From: Pseudomonas syringae
GTDB lineage: Bacteria; Pseudomonadota; Gammaproteobacteria; Pseudomonadales; Pseudomonadaceae
Length of the DNA: 64,000 nucleotides
Direction: 5' to 3'
NCBI RefSeq assembly: GCF_021605415.1
Contig: NZ_WKEQ01000004.1
Span: 62,001 to 126,000 of the forward strand
Position 1 is the first letter of the stretch, and every line of letters starts with the position of its first letter. The position numbers and the translations under genes were made by a program. The notes below the pieces were generated by a model, which worked only from the letters and a program-made list of their open reading frames with translations, was not told the DNA's origin and did not search any database. Below, piece by piece: positions 56,051 to 64,000 of this stretch.

Positions 56051-56332
56051 GATGCACCTATTTAGCTGTTAATTATTATGTTCAACGCCTTGTTGCGAGC
56101 CCAGTCAATCCGAAAGCCAAAGTGAAGTCAATAGCGAACACTTGGCCGCTCAGGGTTTATTTTCAGGGGCTTTCAGGGCACTTGCGCGCAAAATCAGCGG
56201 CCAAATGCCGGAAATCCATAACAATTTGATGAACGGCGTTTAGAATTTTTTACATCGGAGTTGTTAATTAAAATAAACGCGGATAAGCTCCGGAAAAGCT
56301 CGTTCTAGTGACAGACTTCGAGGTGAATAAAA
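56051..56332. promoter_or_regulatory. Divergent puuA-puuD promoter region
   Basis: 282 AT-rich bases. The word TGTTAATTA occurs twice, at 56067-56075 (near puuA) and 56262-56270 (near puuD), in the positions expected for a PuuR-controlled divergent promoter pair. No gene is seen. Confidence 0.5.
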
Positions 56333-57094
56333 ATGGCATTCAAGCCATTGATCGGCGTTACAGCGTGCGTCAAACAGATCGGCCCGCACCCCTACCATGT
56401 CAGCGGCGACAAGTATTTGCGTGCTGTCAGCGTGGCGGCATTGGGGTTGCCCGTCGTCATTCCTTCTTTAGGCGATCTGACCGAAATCGACGACCTGCTC
56501 GGTCAGCTCGACGGTCTGTTGCTGACCGGCTCGCCTTCCAACGTGGAACCCTTCCACTATCAAGGCCCGGCCAGCGCCCCCGGCACGGATCACGATCCGG
56601 CACGGGACGCCACCACCCTTCCCTTATTGCGTGCGGCCATTGCGGCGGGCGTTCCGGTGCTCGGTATCTGCCGGGGCTTCCAGGAAATGAACGTGGCGTT
56701 CGGCGGCAGCCTGCATCAGAAGGTGCATGAGTTGCCGGGCATGCTCGATCACCGCGAGGCCGATCACCCGGATCTCGCCGTGCAATACGCCCCGGCCCAT
56801 GCGGTCAGCGTCCTCGGCGGCGGTGTATTCGAAGCGCTGGAGTTGCCTTCGCCGTTTCAGGTCAACTCGATTCACAGCCAGGGCATCGACCGCCTCGCTC
56901 CCGGCCTGCGTGCCGAAGCGGTGGCGCCGGATGGCTTGATCGAGGCGATCTCGGTGGAGCACAGCCCTGCGTTTGCCCTCGGCGTGCAATGGCACCCGGA
57001 ATGGCAAGTGCTGGATAGCCCCGAGTACCTGCGCATCTTCCAGGCGTTCGGCCAGGCCTGCCGGCAACGGGCGGCGCGGCGCAACCAACGCTGA
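56333..57094 (+). CDS. puuD: Gamma-glutamyl-GABA hydrolase
   Basis: 253 aa class I glutamine-amidotransferase fold. Nucleophile Cys in GICRGFQEMN, then His and Glu in QWHPEWQ, form the triad. It releases GABA and glutamate from gamma-glutamyl-GABA, the final Puu step. GAGGTG stands eight bases before the ATG. It is divergent from puuA and followed by the polyamine ABC transporter genes. Confidence 0.94.
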   Translation: MAFKPLIGVTACVKQIGPHPYHVSGDKYLRAVSVAALGLPVVIPSLGDLTEIDDLLGQLDGLLLTGSPSNVEPFHYQGPASAPGTDHDPARDATTLPLLRAAIAAGVPVLGICRGFQEMNVAFGGSLHQKVHELPGMLDHREADHPDLAVQYAPAHAVSVLGGGVFEALELPSPFQVNSIHSQGIDRLAPGLRAEAVAPDGLIEAISVEHSPAFALGVQWHPEWQVLDSPEYLRIFQAFGQACRQRAARRNQR

Positions 57095-57459
57095 CCCAAT
57101 CAAAGAATACGTAACGATTTACTGCCCCTCGGAGGTCGGGTGCGCCTGCGCACGTCCGTCATCCGTTAAAAAACAACACCCGTAATAACAACAAGTACCA
57201 CCCAGGCAGCCAGGACGGCGGCGCCGACCAAGCCGGATGGCAGGAGCAAAACCGTCAGATCAATGCAAAACCCTGTGGGAGCTGGCTTGCCAGCGATGAG
57301 GCCGTCAACGCCAACATGTTGGGGAATGACACACCGCATTCGCTGGCAAGCCAGCTCCCACAGGGGGATGTGATCCGACCGGGAATGCACCTGCAGGCTT
57401 GCAATCCACTTAAGCCCGGCCACATTGGCCCGGCGACTGAAACCTGTTGGGAGTTTCAC
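57095..57459. other. Gene-free gap with REPIN before the polyamine transporter
   Basis: The family-A REPIN occupies 57271-57366. To its left, a GTGCGC-CT-GCGCAC hairpin (57139-57152) and a minus-strand hydrophobic reading (57166-57255) with no start codon signal. I support no gene here. Confidence 0.5.
57271..57366. repeat. REPIN, family A
   Basis: CCCTGTGGGAGCTGGCTTGC and inverted GCAAGCCAGCTCCCACAGGG at the two ends of a 96-bp doublet. The arms are perfect over about 20 bases. Confidence 0.85.
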
Positions 57460-58602
57460 ATGGCAAACGCCTCCAGCACTTACAGGAAGGCTCTTGAAGG
57501 TCACCAGCAACCGAAAAAGGTGCTGGTGAAAGTCGATCGCGTCACCAAGAAATTCGACGAGACCACGGCAGTGGACGATGTGTCCCTGGAGATCAACCAA
57601 GGTGAAATCTTCGCCCTGCTTGGCGGCTCCGGTTCGGGCAAATCGACCCTGCTGCGCATGCTCGCCGGCTTCGAGCGACCGACCGAAGGGCGGATCTTCC
57701 TCGACGGCGTGGACATTACCGACATGCCGCCGTACGAGCGGCCGATCAACATGATGTTTCAGTCTTACGCGCTGTTCCCGCACATGACCGTGGCCCAGAA
57801 CATCGCCTTCGGCCTCAAGCAGGATCGTTTGCCGGCCAGCGAAATCGATGCCCGCGTCGATGAAATGCTGCGCCTTGTACACATGACCCAATACGCCAAG
57901 CGCCGCCCGCATCAGTTGTCCGGCGGTCAGCGTCAGCGTGTCGCCCTCGCCCGCTCCCTGGCCAAGCGTCCGAAACTGTTGCTGCTCGACGAACCGATGG
58001 GCGCGCTGGATAAAAAGCTGCGTTCGCAGATGCAACTCGAACTGGTGGAGATCATCGAACGCGTCGGCGTGACCTGCGTGATGGTGACGCACGACCAGGA
58101 AGAAGCCATGACCATGGCCGAGCGCATCGCGATCATGCACCTGGGCTGGATCGCGCAGATCGGCAGCCCGGTCGATATCTATGAAGCGCCGGTCAGCCGT
58201 ATGGTCTGCGAATTCATCGGCAACGTGAACGCCTTTGACGGCACCGTGATTGAAGACCTCGAAGGGCACGCGATCATTCACTGCCCTGACTTGCAGCAGA
58301 AAATCTACGTCGGTCACGGCGTCAGCACCTCGGTGCAGGACAAGTCGATCACCTACGCGATTCGCCCGGAAAAAACCCTGGTCAGCACCACTCAGCCCGA
58401 CTGCCGCTACAACTGGTCCGAAGGCAAAGTGCATGACATCGCTTACCTCGGCGGCCATTCAGTGTTCTACGTCGAATTGCCGGGCGGCAAGATCGTCCAG
58501 TCGTTCATGGCCAACGCCGAACGCCGTGGCGCTCGACCGACCTGGAACGACAAGGTCTACATCTGGTGGGAAGACGACAGCGGCGTGGTACTGCGCTCAT
58601 GA
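57460..58602 (+). CDS. Polyamine ABC transporter, ATP-binding subunit (PotG/SpuF type)
   Basis: 380 aa from ATG 57460 (GGGAG seven bases upstream). Walker A GGSGSGKST, signature LSGGQRQRVALAR, Walker B LLLLDEPMGALD and a C-terminal TOBE domain (YAIRPEKTLVST). It drives polyamine uptake, probably putrescine given the puu context. It overlaps the permease gene by four bases (ATGA). The first 40 residues before the ABC domain are poorly conserved. Confidence 0.93.
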   Translation: MANASSTYRKALEGHQQPKKVLVKVDRVTKKFDETTAVDDVSLEINQGEIFALLGGSGSGKSTLLRMLAGFERPTEGRIFLDGVDITDMPPYERPINMMFQSYALFPHMTVAQNIAFGLKQDRLPASEIDARVDEMLRLVHMTQYAKRRPHQLSGGQRQRVALARSLAKRPKLLLLDEPMGALDKKLRSQMQLELVEIIERVGVTCVMVTHDQEEAMTMAERIAIMHLGWIAQIGSPVDIYEAPVSRMVCEFIGNVNAFDGTVIEDLEGHAIIHCPDLQQKIYVGHGVSTSVQDKSITYAIRPEKTLVSTTQPDCRYNWSEGKVHDIAYLGGHSVFYVELPGGKIVQSFMANAERRGARPTWNDKVYIWWEDDSGVVLRS

Positions 58603-59513
58603 GAACCTTCAATCAGCAATTCCTGCGCCTGGTGCCCAGTGGACGAAAACTGGTGATCGGTATTCCGTTCATCTGGCTGTTCCTGTTCTTCATGCTGCCG
58701 TTTTTCCTGGTCATGAAAATCAGCTTCTCCGAAGCGGCGCTGGCGATTCCGCCGTACTCGGAGATCTACACCTACGCCGAGCAGAAATTCCAGCTGCTGC
58801 TCAACATCGGCAACTACACCCTGCTGGGCGAGGACGAGTTGTACCTGTCCGCCTATCTCGGTTCGCTGAAGGTGGCGCTGCTCAGCACGCTGATGTGCCT
58901 GGGCATCGGTTTCCCGATGGCCTACGCGATCACCAAGGCGAACAAGGAAACGCAAAACGTCTTGCTGCTGCTGATCATGATGCCGACGTGGACCGCGATC
59001 CTGATCCGCGTTTACGCGTGGATGGGCATCCTCAGCAACAACGGTCTGCTCAATGGGTTTCTGATGTGGACGGGGCTGACCGATCACCCGATCGAGATCC
59101 TCAACACCAACACGGCTGTGTACATCGGCGTGGTCTACGCCTACTTGCCTTTCATGGTGCTGCCGCTCTACGCCAACCTCGTCAAACACGACGGCAGTTT
59201 GCTGGAGGCGGCGCAGGATCTGGGGTCGAGCAACTTCAACAATTTCTGGAAAATTACCGTGCCGCTGGCCAAGAACGGCATCATCGCCGGCTGCATGCTG
59301 GTGTTCATTCCGGTGGTGGGCGAGTTCGTGATTCCGGAACTGCTCGGTGGCCCGGAGACGCTGATGATCGGGCGCGTGCTGTGGCAAGAGTTCTTCAATA
59401 ACCGCGACTGGCCGGTGGCGTCTGCCTTGGCAGTGGTGATGCTGTTGATCCTGATTGTGCCGATTCTGCTGTTCAACCGCAGTCAGGCCAGAGAAATGGA
59501 GGCACGGGGATGA
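58599..59513 (+). CDS. Polyamine ABC transporter permease 1 (PotH/SpuG type)
   Basis: 304 aa from ATG 58599, overlapping the ATP-binding gene. About six membrane spans; the EAA loop (EAAQDLGSSNFNNFWKITVP) contacts the ATPase. The N-terminal motif IPFIWLFLFFMLPFFLVM and the phrase YAEQKFQLLLNIGNY match PotH-type polyamine permeases. It is the partner of the second permease, which overlaps it by four bases. Confidence 0.93.
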   Translation: MRTFNQQFLRLVPSGRKLVIGIPFIWLFLFFMLPFFLVMKISFSEAALAIPPYSEIYTYAEQKFQLLLNIGNYTLLGEDELYLSAYLGSLKVALLSTLMCLGIGFPMAYAITKANKETQNVLLLLIMMPTWTAILIRVYAWMGILSNNGLLNGFLMWTGLTDHPIEILNTNTAVYIGVVYAYLPFMVLPLYANLVKHDGSLLEAAQDLGSSNFNNFWKITVPLAKNGIIAGCMLVFIPVVGEFVIPELLGGPETLMIGRVLWQEFFNNRDWPVASALAVVMLLILIVPILLFNRSQAREMEARG

Positions 59514-60388
59514 AACGCTTCGGATTTTCCAGATTCATGCTGATGTTCGGCTTGGCGTTCATTTACCTGCCAATGCTGATCCTGGTGATTTACTCGTTCA
59601 ACGCCTCGAAACTGGTGACGGTGTGGGGCGGCTGGTCGATGAAGTGGTACGTCGGCCTGCTCGACAACACACAACTGATGGGCTCGGTGGTGCGCTCGCT
59701 GGAAATCGCTTGCTACACCGCGATCGCGGCGGTGGCGCTGGGTACGCTGGCGGCATTCGTCCTGACCCGCGTCACACGTTTCAAGGGTCGTACGTTGTTC
59801 GGGGGGCTGGTGACTGCGCCGCTGGTAATGCCGGAAGTCATCACCGGTCTGTCGCTGTTGCTGCTGTTTGTGGCGATGGCGCAACTGATCGGCTGGCCGC
59901 AGGAACGTGGCATCGTCACGATCTGGATCGCCCACACGACGTTTTGTGCCGCCTATGTGGCCGTGGTGGTGTCCGCCCGCCTGCGTGAGCTGGATCTGTC
60001 GATCGAAGAAGCGGCGATGGATCTGGGTGCCAAGCCGTTCAAGGTGTTTTTCCTGATCACCATTCCAATGATTGCACCGTCGCTGGCCGCCGGCGGGATG
60101 ATGTCGTTTGCCTTGTCGCTGGACGATCTGGTGTTGGCGAGCTTCGTGTCTGGCCCGGGCTCGACGACCCTGCCGATGGAAGTGTTCTCGGCGGTGCGTC
60201 TGGGCGTGAAACCCGAGATCAACGCCGTGGCGAGCCTGATTCTGCTGGCGGTGTCGCTGGTGACGTTCCTGGTCTGGTACTTCGGCCGCAAGGCAGAAGC
60301 CAACCGCAAACGCGCGATTCAGGAAGCGATGGATCAAACGGCCAACGAATCGTGGCAGCAACCGCAACGCGAACCCGCCACCGCCTGA
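59510..60388 (+). CDS. Polyamine ABC transporter permease 2 (PotI/SpuH type)
   Basis: 292 aa, about six membrane spans. The EAA loop reads [19 protein letters not shown], preceded by [20 protein letters not shown]. Overlapping ATGA with permease 1 makes a coupled ATPase-permease-permease operon. The C-terminal tail is unusually long and polar ([15 protein letters not shown] and on). The binding-protein gene follows after a REPIN. Confidence 0.93.
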   Translation: MKRFGFSRFMLMFGLAFIYLPMLILVIYSFNASKLVTVWGGWSMKWYVGLLDNTQLMGSVVRSLEIACYTAIAAVALGTLAAFVLTRVTRFKGRTLFGGLVTAPLVMPEVITGLSLLLLFVAMAQLIGWPQERGIVTIWIAHTTFCAAYVAVVVSARLRELDLSIEEAAMDLGAKPFKVFFLITIPMIAPSLAAGGMMSFALSLDDLVLASFVSGPGSTTLPMEVFSAVRLGVKPEINAVASLILLAVSLVTFLVWYFGRKAEANRKRAIQEAMDQTANESWQQPQREPATA

Positions 60389-60403
60389 GTGGCCGACAAA
60401 AAT

Positions 60404-60492
60404 CCCCTGTAGGAGCCGCCGAAGGCTGCGATCTTTTGATGTTGATTTTTTAAGATCAAAAAATCGCAGCGTGCCGCAGCGCCTACAGGGGG
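60404..60492. repeat. REPIN-like inverted pair, family B
   Basis: CCCCTGTAGGAGCCGCCGAA and inverted GCCGCAGCGCCTACAGGGGG with AAAATCGCAG-type cores. It separates the permease genes from the binding-protein gene. Confidence 0.85.
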
Positions 60493-60533
60493 ATGTTCAG
60501 ATTTGTGTGAATAAAAAGAATGGAGTTGTACCG

Positions 60534-61631
60534 ATGAAAATGTTTGGCAGGACTCTGCTGACACTGTCCTTAATGGGCGCGATCGCCACCGGCGTCCAAG
60601 CCAACGACAACGTGCTGCGCGTTTACAACTGGTCTGATTACATCGCCCCGGACACCGTCAAGAAGTTCGAAGACGAGACCGGCATCCGTGTGACTTACGA
60701 CGTCTTCGACAGCAACGAAACCCTCGAAGCACGCCTGCTCGCGGGCAAATCCGGCTACGACCTGGTCGTGCCGTCCAACAGCTTCCTGGCCAAGCAGATC
60801 AAGGCCGGCGTCTACCAGACCCTGGACAAGTCCAAACTGCCGAACTGGAAGAATCTCAACCCGGTGTTGCTGAAAAACGCCGCTGCCAGTGATCCGGACA
60901 ACGCTCACGCGTTCCCGTACATGTGGGGCTCGATCGGCATCGGTTACAACCCGGACAAGGTCAAGGAAGTGCTCGGCAGCAACGCCCCGACCCATTCCTG
61001 GGACTTGCTGTTCAAACCGGAAAACGCCGAAAAACTCAAAGCCTGCGGTATCAGCTTTCTCGATTCACCGACCGAAATGCTCCCGGCCGCCCTGCACTAC
61101 CTGGGCTATCCGGTGAACGACAAGGACAAGGATCACATCGCCGAGGCCGAAGCGCTGTTCATGAAGATTCGCCCGTCGGTGGCGTACTTCCATTCGTCCA
61201 AGTACATCTCCGATCTGGCCAACGGCAACATTTGCGTGGCCGTCGGTTACTCCGGCGACGTGTTGCAGGCCAAGGCCCGCGCGGTGGAATCGGGCAACAA
61301 CGTGAAGATCGACTACAGCATTCCCAAGGAAGGCGCCGGCAGCTTCTACGACATGGTTGCCATCCCGCGCGATGCGGCGAACGTCGACAACGCCTACCTG
61401 TTCATGGATTTCCTGATGCGCCCGGACATCATCGCCGAAGTCACCAACAGCGTCGGCTACAGCAACGCCAACGAAGCCGCGACACCGCTGGTGGACGAAG
61501 CCATTCGCAACGATCCGGGTTCGTACCCGACACAAGCGGTGATGGCGACGTTGTATGCGATTCCGGATCAGCCGATCGCCACCCAACGGATCATGACCCG
61601 GGGCTGGACGCGAGTAAAACTCGGCAAATAG
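60534..61631 (+). CDS. Polyamine ABC transporter periplasmic binding protein (PotF/SpuD-SpuE type)
   Basis: 365 aa from ATG 60534 (TGGAG nine bases upstream). Signal peptide to about residue 24 (cut after VQA). Binding-protein hallmarks: [20 protein letters not shown] at the mature N terminus, [20 protein letters not shown] and [18 protein letters not shown]. It captures putrescine (or spermidine) for the upstream permeases. The preceding REPIN may lower readthrough or protect this transcript, as binding proteins are needed in excess. Confidence 0.93.
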   Translation: MKMFGRTLLTLSLMGAIATGVQANDNVLRVYNWSDYIAPDTVKKFEDETGIRVTYDVFDSNETLEARLLAGKSGYDLVVPSNSFLAKQIKAGVYQTLDKSKLPNWKNLNPVLLKNAAASDPDNAHAFPYMWGSIGIGYNPDKVKEVLGSNAPTHSWDLLFKPENAEKLKACGISFLDSPTEMLPAALHYLGYPVNDKDKDHIAEAEALFMKIRPSVAYFHSSKYISDLANGNICVAVGYSGDVLQAKARAVESGNNVKIDYSIPKEGAGSFYDMVAIPRDAANVDNAYLFMDFLMRPDIIAEVTNSVGYSNANEAATPLVDEAIRNDPGSYPTQAVMATLYAIPDQPIATQRIMTRGWTRVKLGK

Positions 61632-61774
61632 CCCCCCGACGATAGCTCTCATGCAGCGTGATGATCGTTCCCACGGAGATGATCAGCGTAAAGATTTTCC
61701 GTTCACGCAGCGCCTTACCACCGCTGCAGCTCACTAAGAACGGCTCACTTGGCTCCCTCGGCTCAGGTGAATTC

Positions 61775-61799
61775 TGGCGCCCTCGGGCGCCTTTTTTTG
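61775..61799 (+). terminator. Rho-independent terminator of the polyamine operon
   Basis: GGCGCCC-TCG-GGGCGCC-type stem (seven base pairs) followed by seven T residues. It lies about 140 bases after the binding-protein gene and just before the convergent thpR gene. Confidence 0.85.
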
Positions 61800-61803
61800 T
61801 CGC

Positions 61804-62343
61804 TCAGATTAGCGGCCATTGCGCGAGTGCGCGGTAACGGCCCTTATGAGACTCAAACAGCACAAACCGCTCGGCCCGCAGAAAGAACTCCGGGGGCGCC
61901 GGCGATTCCGGCTCCGGCGCGCGAAAATCGCGGGCCAGCGTCAGGTGCGGTCGATACTCGCGCGTGACCTCTTCAAACCCGAACGGCAACATCGCTTGCT
62001 CCAGCGCATACACCAGACGCAGCAAACCCGGTGGCGGCTGCTCCGGTGCCAGCGACAACACGCCCGCACGGTGCCAGACCTGCAAGCGATCCAGGGAAAT
62101 CTTCAGCACTTCGCCCGACGTGCGCACGTTGGCAGCGGCTTCGCAGACCTGGGCAATCTGCGCGATAGGCACAGCGCCAAGAAACAGCAGCGTCAGATGA
62201 AAATTGTCGGCGGGCACCGCTTTGCCCGTGCGCAAACGCAGATCACTGCGCCACTCGGCAATTGCCTTGCGCTGCGCCGGCGGGCAGTCGAGGGCGAAGA
62301 ACAGCCGTTTGACCGGTTGGCCCGCGCGGATGTCGTCCGTCAT
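61804..62343 (-). CDS. thpR: RNA 2',3'-cyclic phosphodiesterase
   Basis: 179 aa 2H phosphoesterase. The two HxTx motifs are HLTLLFLG (about residues 48-55) and HLTLARD (about 133-139). It opens 2',3'-cyclic phosphate RNA ends; older names are LigT or 2'-5' RNA ligase. AAGGAG eight bases before the ATG. Convergent with the polyamine operon. Confidence 0.93.
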   Translation of the reverse strand: MTDDIRAGQPVKRLFFALDCPPAQRKAIAEWRSDLRLRTGKAVPADNFHLTLLFLGAVPIAQIAQVCEAAANVRTSGEVLKISLDRLQVWHRAGVLSLAPEQPPPGLLRLVYALEQAMLPFGFEEVTREYRPHLTLARDFRAPEPESPAPPEFFLRAERFVLFESHKGRYRALAQWPLI

Positions 62344-62450
62344 GACCGTGCTCCTTTTCGGTTGATCATCAGCCGATTCTACACAGCCTTTTCTGGCGAC
62401 CTGCGCGACGCGCGTTATAGTTCAAGCATTGCCATCAACGGGAGCACGCC

Positions 62451-62645
62451 ATGCGCGAGATCCTTAGCAAAGAGCCGTGGTGGGCCCGACCGCCGCATCC
62501 CGGTCAGGACGAAACCGAGCTGGAGTGGGGCTGGCTGGTGCATTACAGCGAAGGCGAGCCGCGTTTCGAATTCGTTCGGGAACGGCCGACGGACGCGCAG
62601 ATTCGCGGGCGCAAAGGGTGCCGGATGACGCCATCCGCCGAATGA
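62451..62645 (+). CDS. Small conserved hypothetical protein
   Basis: 64 aa, rich in Trp, Arg and Glu (EPWWARPPHPGQDETELEWG; RFEFVRERPTDAQIRGRKGC). GGGAG precedes the ATG by eight bases, so translation is well supported. No membrane segment or signal peptide. I do not recognise the family. Confidence 0.65.
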   Translation: MREILSKEPWWARPPHPGQDETELEWGWLVHYSEGEPRFEFVRERPTDAQIRGRKGCRMTPSAE

Positions 62646-62667
62646 TTGTCCCTGTAGGGGTCCGAGT

Positions 62668-63021
62668 TTAAGCCTCAAGGATGATATTGAAACCGCCAAA
62701 CACCATCCGCTGGCCATCGAACGGCATCGGATTGGCGTCGGGCTGCATGCGCGGGTCTTCCATCATTTTTGCCATGCCGGCATCGCGGGTGGTTTTGTCC
62801 GGCCAGATCAGCCAGCCAAACGCGACGGTTTCGTCCGGCTTGAGTTTGACGGCCAGCGGAAACGAGGTGATTTTGCCGTCCGGCACATCATCGCCCCAGC
62901 ATTCCACGACGCTCAGGGCGCCGTTTTCCTTGAAGATCCGGGCCGCGACTTCGGCGTGTTGCTGGTACTGTTCGCGATTGGCGGTGGGCACTGGTGCGAT
63001 AAAACCATCGACGTAAGGCAT
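62668..63021 (-). CDS. DUF1428 domain-containing protein
   Basis: 117 aa from ATG 63021 with AGGAG nine bases upstream, inside the end of the previous gene. Typical DUF1428 text: YVDGFIAPVPTANREQYQQH, CWGDDVPDGKITSFP and FGWLIWPDKTTRD. A ferredoxin-like dimeric fold of unknown role, often in stress or metal contexts. It starts two bases after the stop of the large gene upstream, so they form an operon. Confidence 0.9.
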   Translation of the reverse strand: MPYVDGFIAPVPTANREQYQQHAEVAARIFKENGALSVVECWGDDVPDGKITSFPLAVKLKPDETVAFGWLIWPDKTTRDAGMAKMMEDPRMQPDANPMPFDGQRMVFGGFNIILEA

Positions 63022-63023
63022 GG

Positions 63024-64000
63024 TCATTCTCCTGTGGGGTTTGGGTCGTTCTGTTGAATAGTCGATGGCGGCGGCTGCCACTCGACAGACTCAGTACCCA
63101 ACCCGACCGACGGCTCATCCCGGGCGCGCAGACTGCCCTCGACCTGCCCCGCCATGTGCAGCGTGCCGGCCATGACCCCGGTGGTCGGGTTTTGCAGCAG
63201 TTTCACCCAGGCCTTGTCGAAGGTGTTGCCCAAGCTGCTGCGGATCAGCGCTTCGCTGTCGGGACGGTCATTGGCCTGGATGATCGCGCGAATGCCCACC
63301 ACACCCACCGAAATCAACGCCCCGGCGAGTTTTCCCGCTGCTGCCGCTACCGCACTGGCGGCACCGCGCGGGGCCATTTCCGCTTCCATGCGCTGGCTGG
63401 CGCGTTTGGCCACCGGCGCCATCGCGGTGTCCGTCGAGCTGACACCTTTGGCGCCGCCGTCGGTGTGGATTTTGTCGATCAATGCCGCGTAGGCCGGCAA
63501 CGTGTTGAGTGGCTCAGTGCTGGTGACTTTGAACAGCGAAGCATCCCGAGCGGGCGGCGGGCCAAGGGCGATGGCCGGGACTTTTTGCAACCGTCCGTTG
63601 AGTTGGGCAATCGGCACGCCGTGGCGCCGGGCGATGAGTGGCATTTGCTGGGCCATCAACTGCGCATAGAACGCGGTGGACTGGCCGAGGATGGCGTCGG
63701 GGTCGATCTCCACCGCCACCGGCGCCAGCACCCTTTCCTGATATTGCTCAAGCAGATACGCCGCCAGACGATTGGCCGAGGCATCCTTTTCGCCACTGGC
63801 ACTGATCGTGTACCAACTGACCTTCATCGACAGCCATTCCTGGGTCCAATAGCTGCTGAACCACGGGATGAAATTTTCTTCAGTTTGCTCATAGACGCGA
63901 GTGCGCCAATGTTCCATTGAGCCGCGCGCGTAAAGTTTGACCTGCTCGGTGGCTTGTTGCGATGCGCTGAGGATCTCCCGGTCGATCTGCTGCCAGGTCT
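63024..64000 (-). CDS. Uncharacterised protein, C-terminal part (5' end outside window)
   Basis: 325 codons are visible. The frame stays open to the edge (TWQQIDREILSASQQATEQV and on), so the gene begins beyond 64000; an internal ATG at 63917 is not the likely start. It contains an N-terminal aromatic stretch (WFSSYWTQEWLSMKVSWYT) and a hydrophobic stretch in the second half (SAVAAAAGKLAGALISVGVV), flanked by charged and proline-rich sequence; it may touch the membrane. The stop lies two bases before the DUF1428 gene, which suggests an operon. I do not recognise the family. Confidence 0.75.
   Translation of the reverse strand, partial: TWQQIDREILSASQQATEQVKLYARGSMEHWRTRVYEQTEENFIPWFSSYWTQEWLSMKVSWYTISASGEKDASANRLAAYLLEQYQERVLAPVAVEIDPDAILGQSTAFYAQLMAQQMPLIARRHGVPIAQLNGRLQKVPAIALGPPPARDASLFKVTSTEPLNTLPAYAALIDKIHTDGGAKGVSSTDTAMAPVAKRASQRMEAEMAPRGAASAVAAAAGKLAGALISVGVVGIRAIIQANDRPDSEALIRSSLGNTFDKAWVKLLQNPTTGVMAGTLHMAGQVEGSLRARDEPSVGLGTESVEWQPPPSTIQQNDPNPTGE

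Noticed and set aside
57166..58458. 430-codon minus frame, with a hydrophobic end at 57166-57255
   Set aside because: Mostly antisense to the polyamine ATPase and through a REPIN; the hydrophobic tail alone has no start codon with a ribosome site.

Overview
This 64-kb window is chromosomal DNA of a Pseudomonas of the P. fluorescens complex. Evidence: gene content and protein style (AcnB, BkdR with a bkdA1-bkdA2-bkdB-lpdV operon, OprD porin, uronate dehydrogenase, puu polyamine genes with a glutamine-synthetase-like PuuA, DUF1652 and DUF1289 proteins), GC-rich codon use with strong third-position bias, and many REP/REPIN-type repeats between genes. I see no rRNA, tRNA, CRISPR array, transposase, integrase or phage gene. 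Almost everything looks like ordinary core or metabolic chromosome. All calls come from reading the sequence; no database search was run.

Layout. 1-4.1 kb: edge of a probable agmatine deiminase gene, a LysR regulator, a GFA-type zinc protein, miaE, an Anr-box-driven universal stress protein, and a DUF1289 protein. 4.2-7.1 kb: an unexplained structured element and acnB with its terminator. 7.2-13.6 kb: HAAAP amino-acid transporter, two small membrane proteins, a 2-hydroxyacid dehydrogenase, a phosphotransferase/SDR pair, a small lipoprotein and a DUF1652 protein. 13.7-15.2 kb: PAS-PAS-PAS-LuxR regulator. 15.3-24.2 kb: reductive pyrimidine (uracil/thymine/hydantoin) catabolism: amidohydrolase remnant, ureidopropionase, NCS1 transporter, dihydropyrimidinase, the two dihydropyrimidine dehydrogenase subunits and a RutR-like TetR regulator. 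24.3-28.5 kb: copCD and an EmrAB-like efflux pair. 28.8-35.1 kb: hexuronate uptake and oxidation (OprD porin, Udh, SMP-30 lactonase, TRAP transporter). 35.2-37.5 kb: BigR-type sulfide/persulfide module. 37.6-44.4 kb: branched-chain amino acid breakdown (bkdR, bkd operon, ilvE). 44.5-46.5 kb: a putative DNA-repair pair (radical SAM plus DUF4130) behind a near-perfect LexA box. 46.7-50.8 kb: FKBP isomerase, protealysin-like M4 protease with its emfourin-type inhibitor, RcnB-like protein, DeoR regulator and small secreted proteins. 50.9-61.6 kb: gamma-glutamylated putrescine pathway (puuR, puuB, puuC, puuA, puuD) and a Pot-type polyamine ABC transporter. 61.8-64 kb: thpR, a small conserved protein, DUF1428 and a large unknown gene leaving the window.

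How the parts work together. Several blocks are complete catabolic units with transporter, enzymes and regulator side by side (pyrimidines, uronates, branched-chain amino acids, putrescine). Regulatory DNA is unusually readable: an Anr box at uspE, a LexA box at the repair pair, a BigR-like palindrome, a 28-bp palindrome in the pyrimidine divergent promoter, a shared 20-bp motif before oprD and udh, and AAYAAYAA (Hfq/Crc-type) motifs in the leaders of three uronate genes and one SDR gene. No wholly new system is evident. The least explained items are the inverted-repeat element before acnB, the LexA-controlled repair pair, and the small-ORF loci at 8.7-9.2 and 50.0-50.1 kb.
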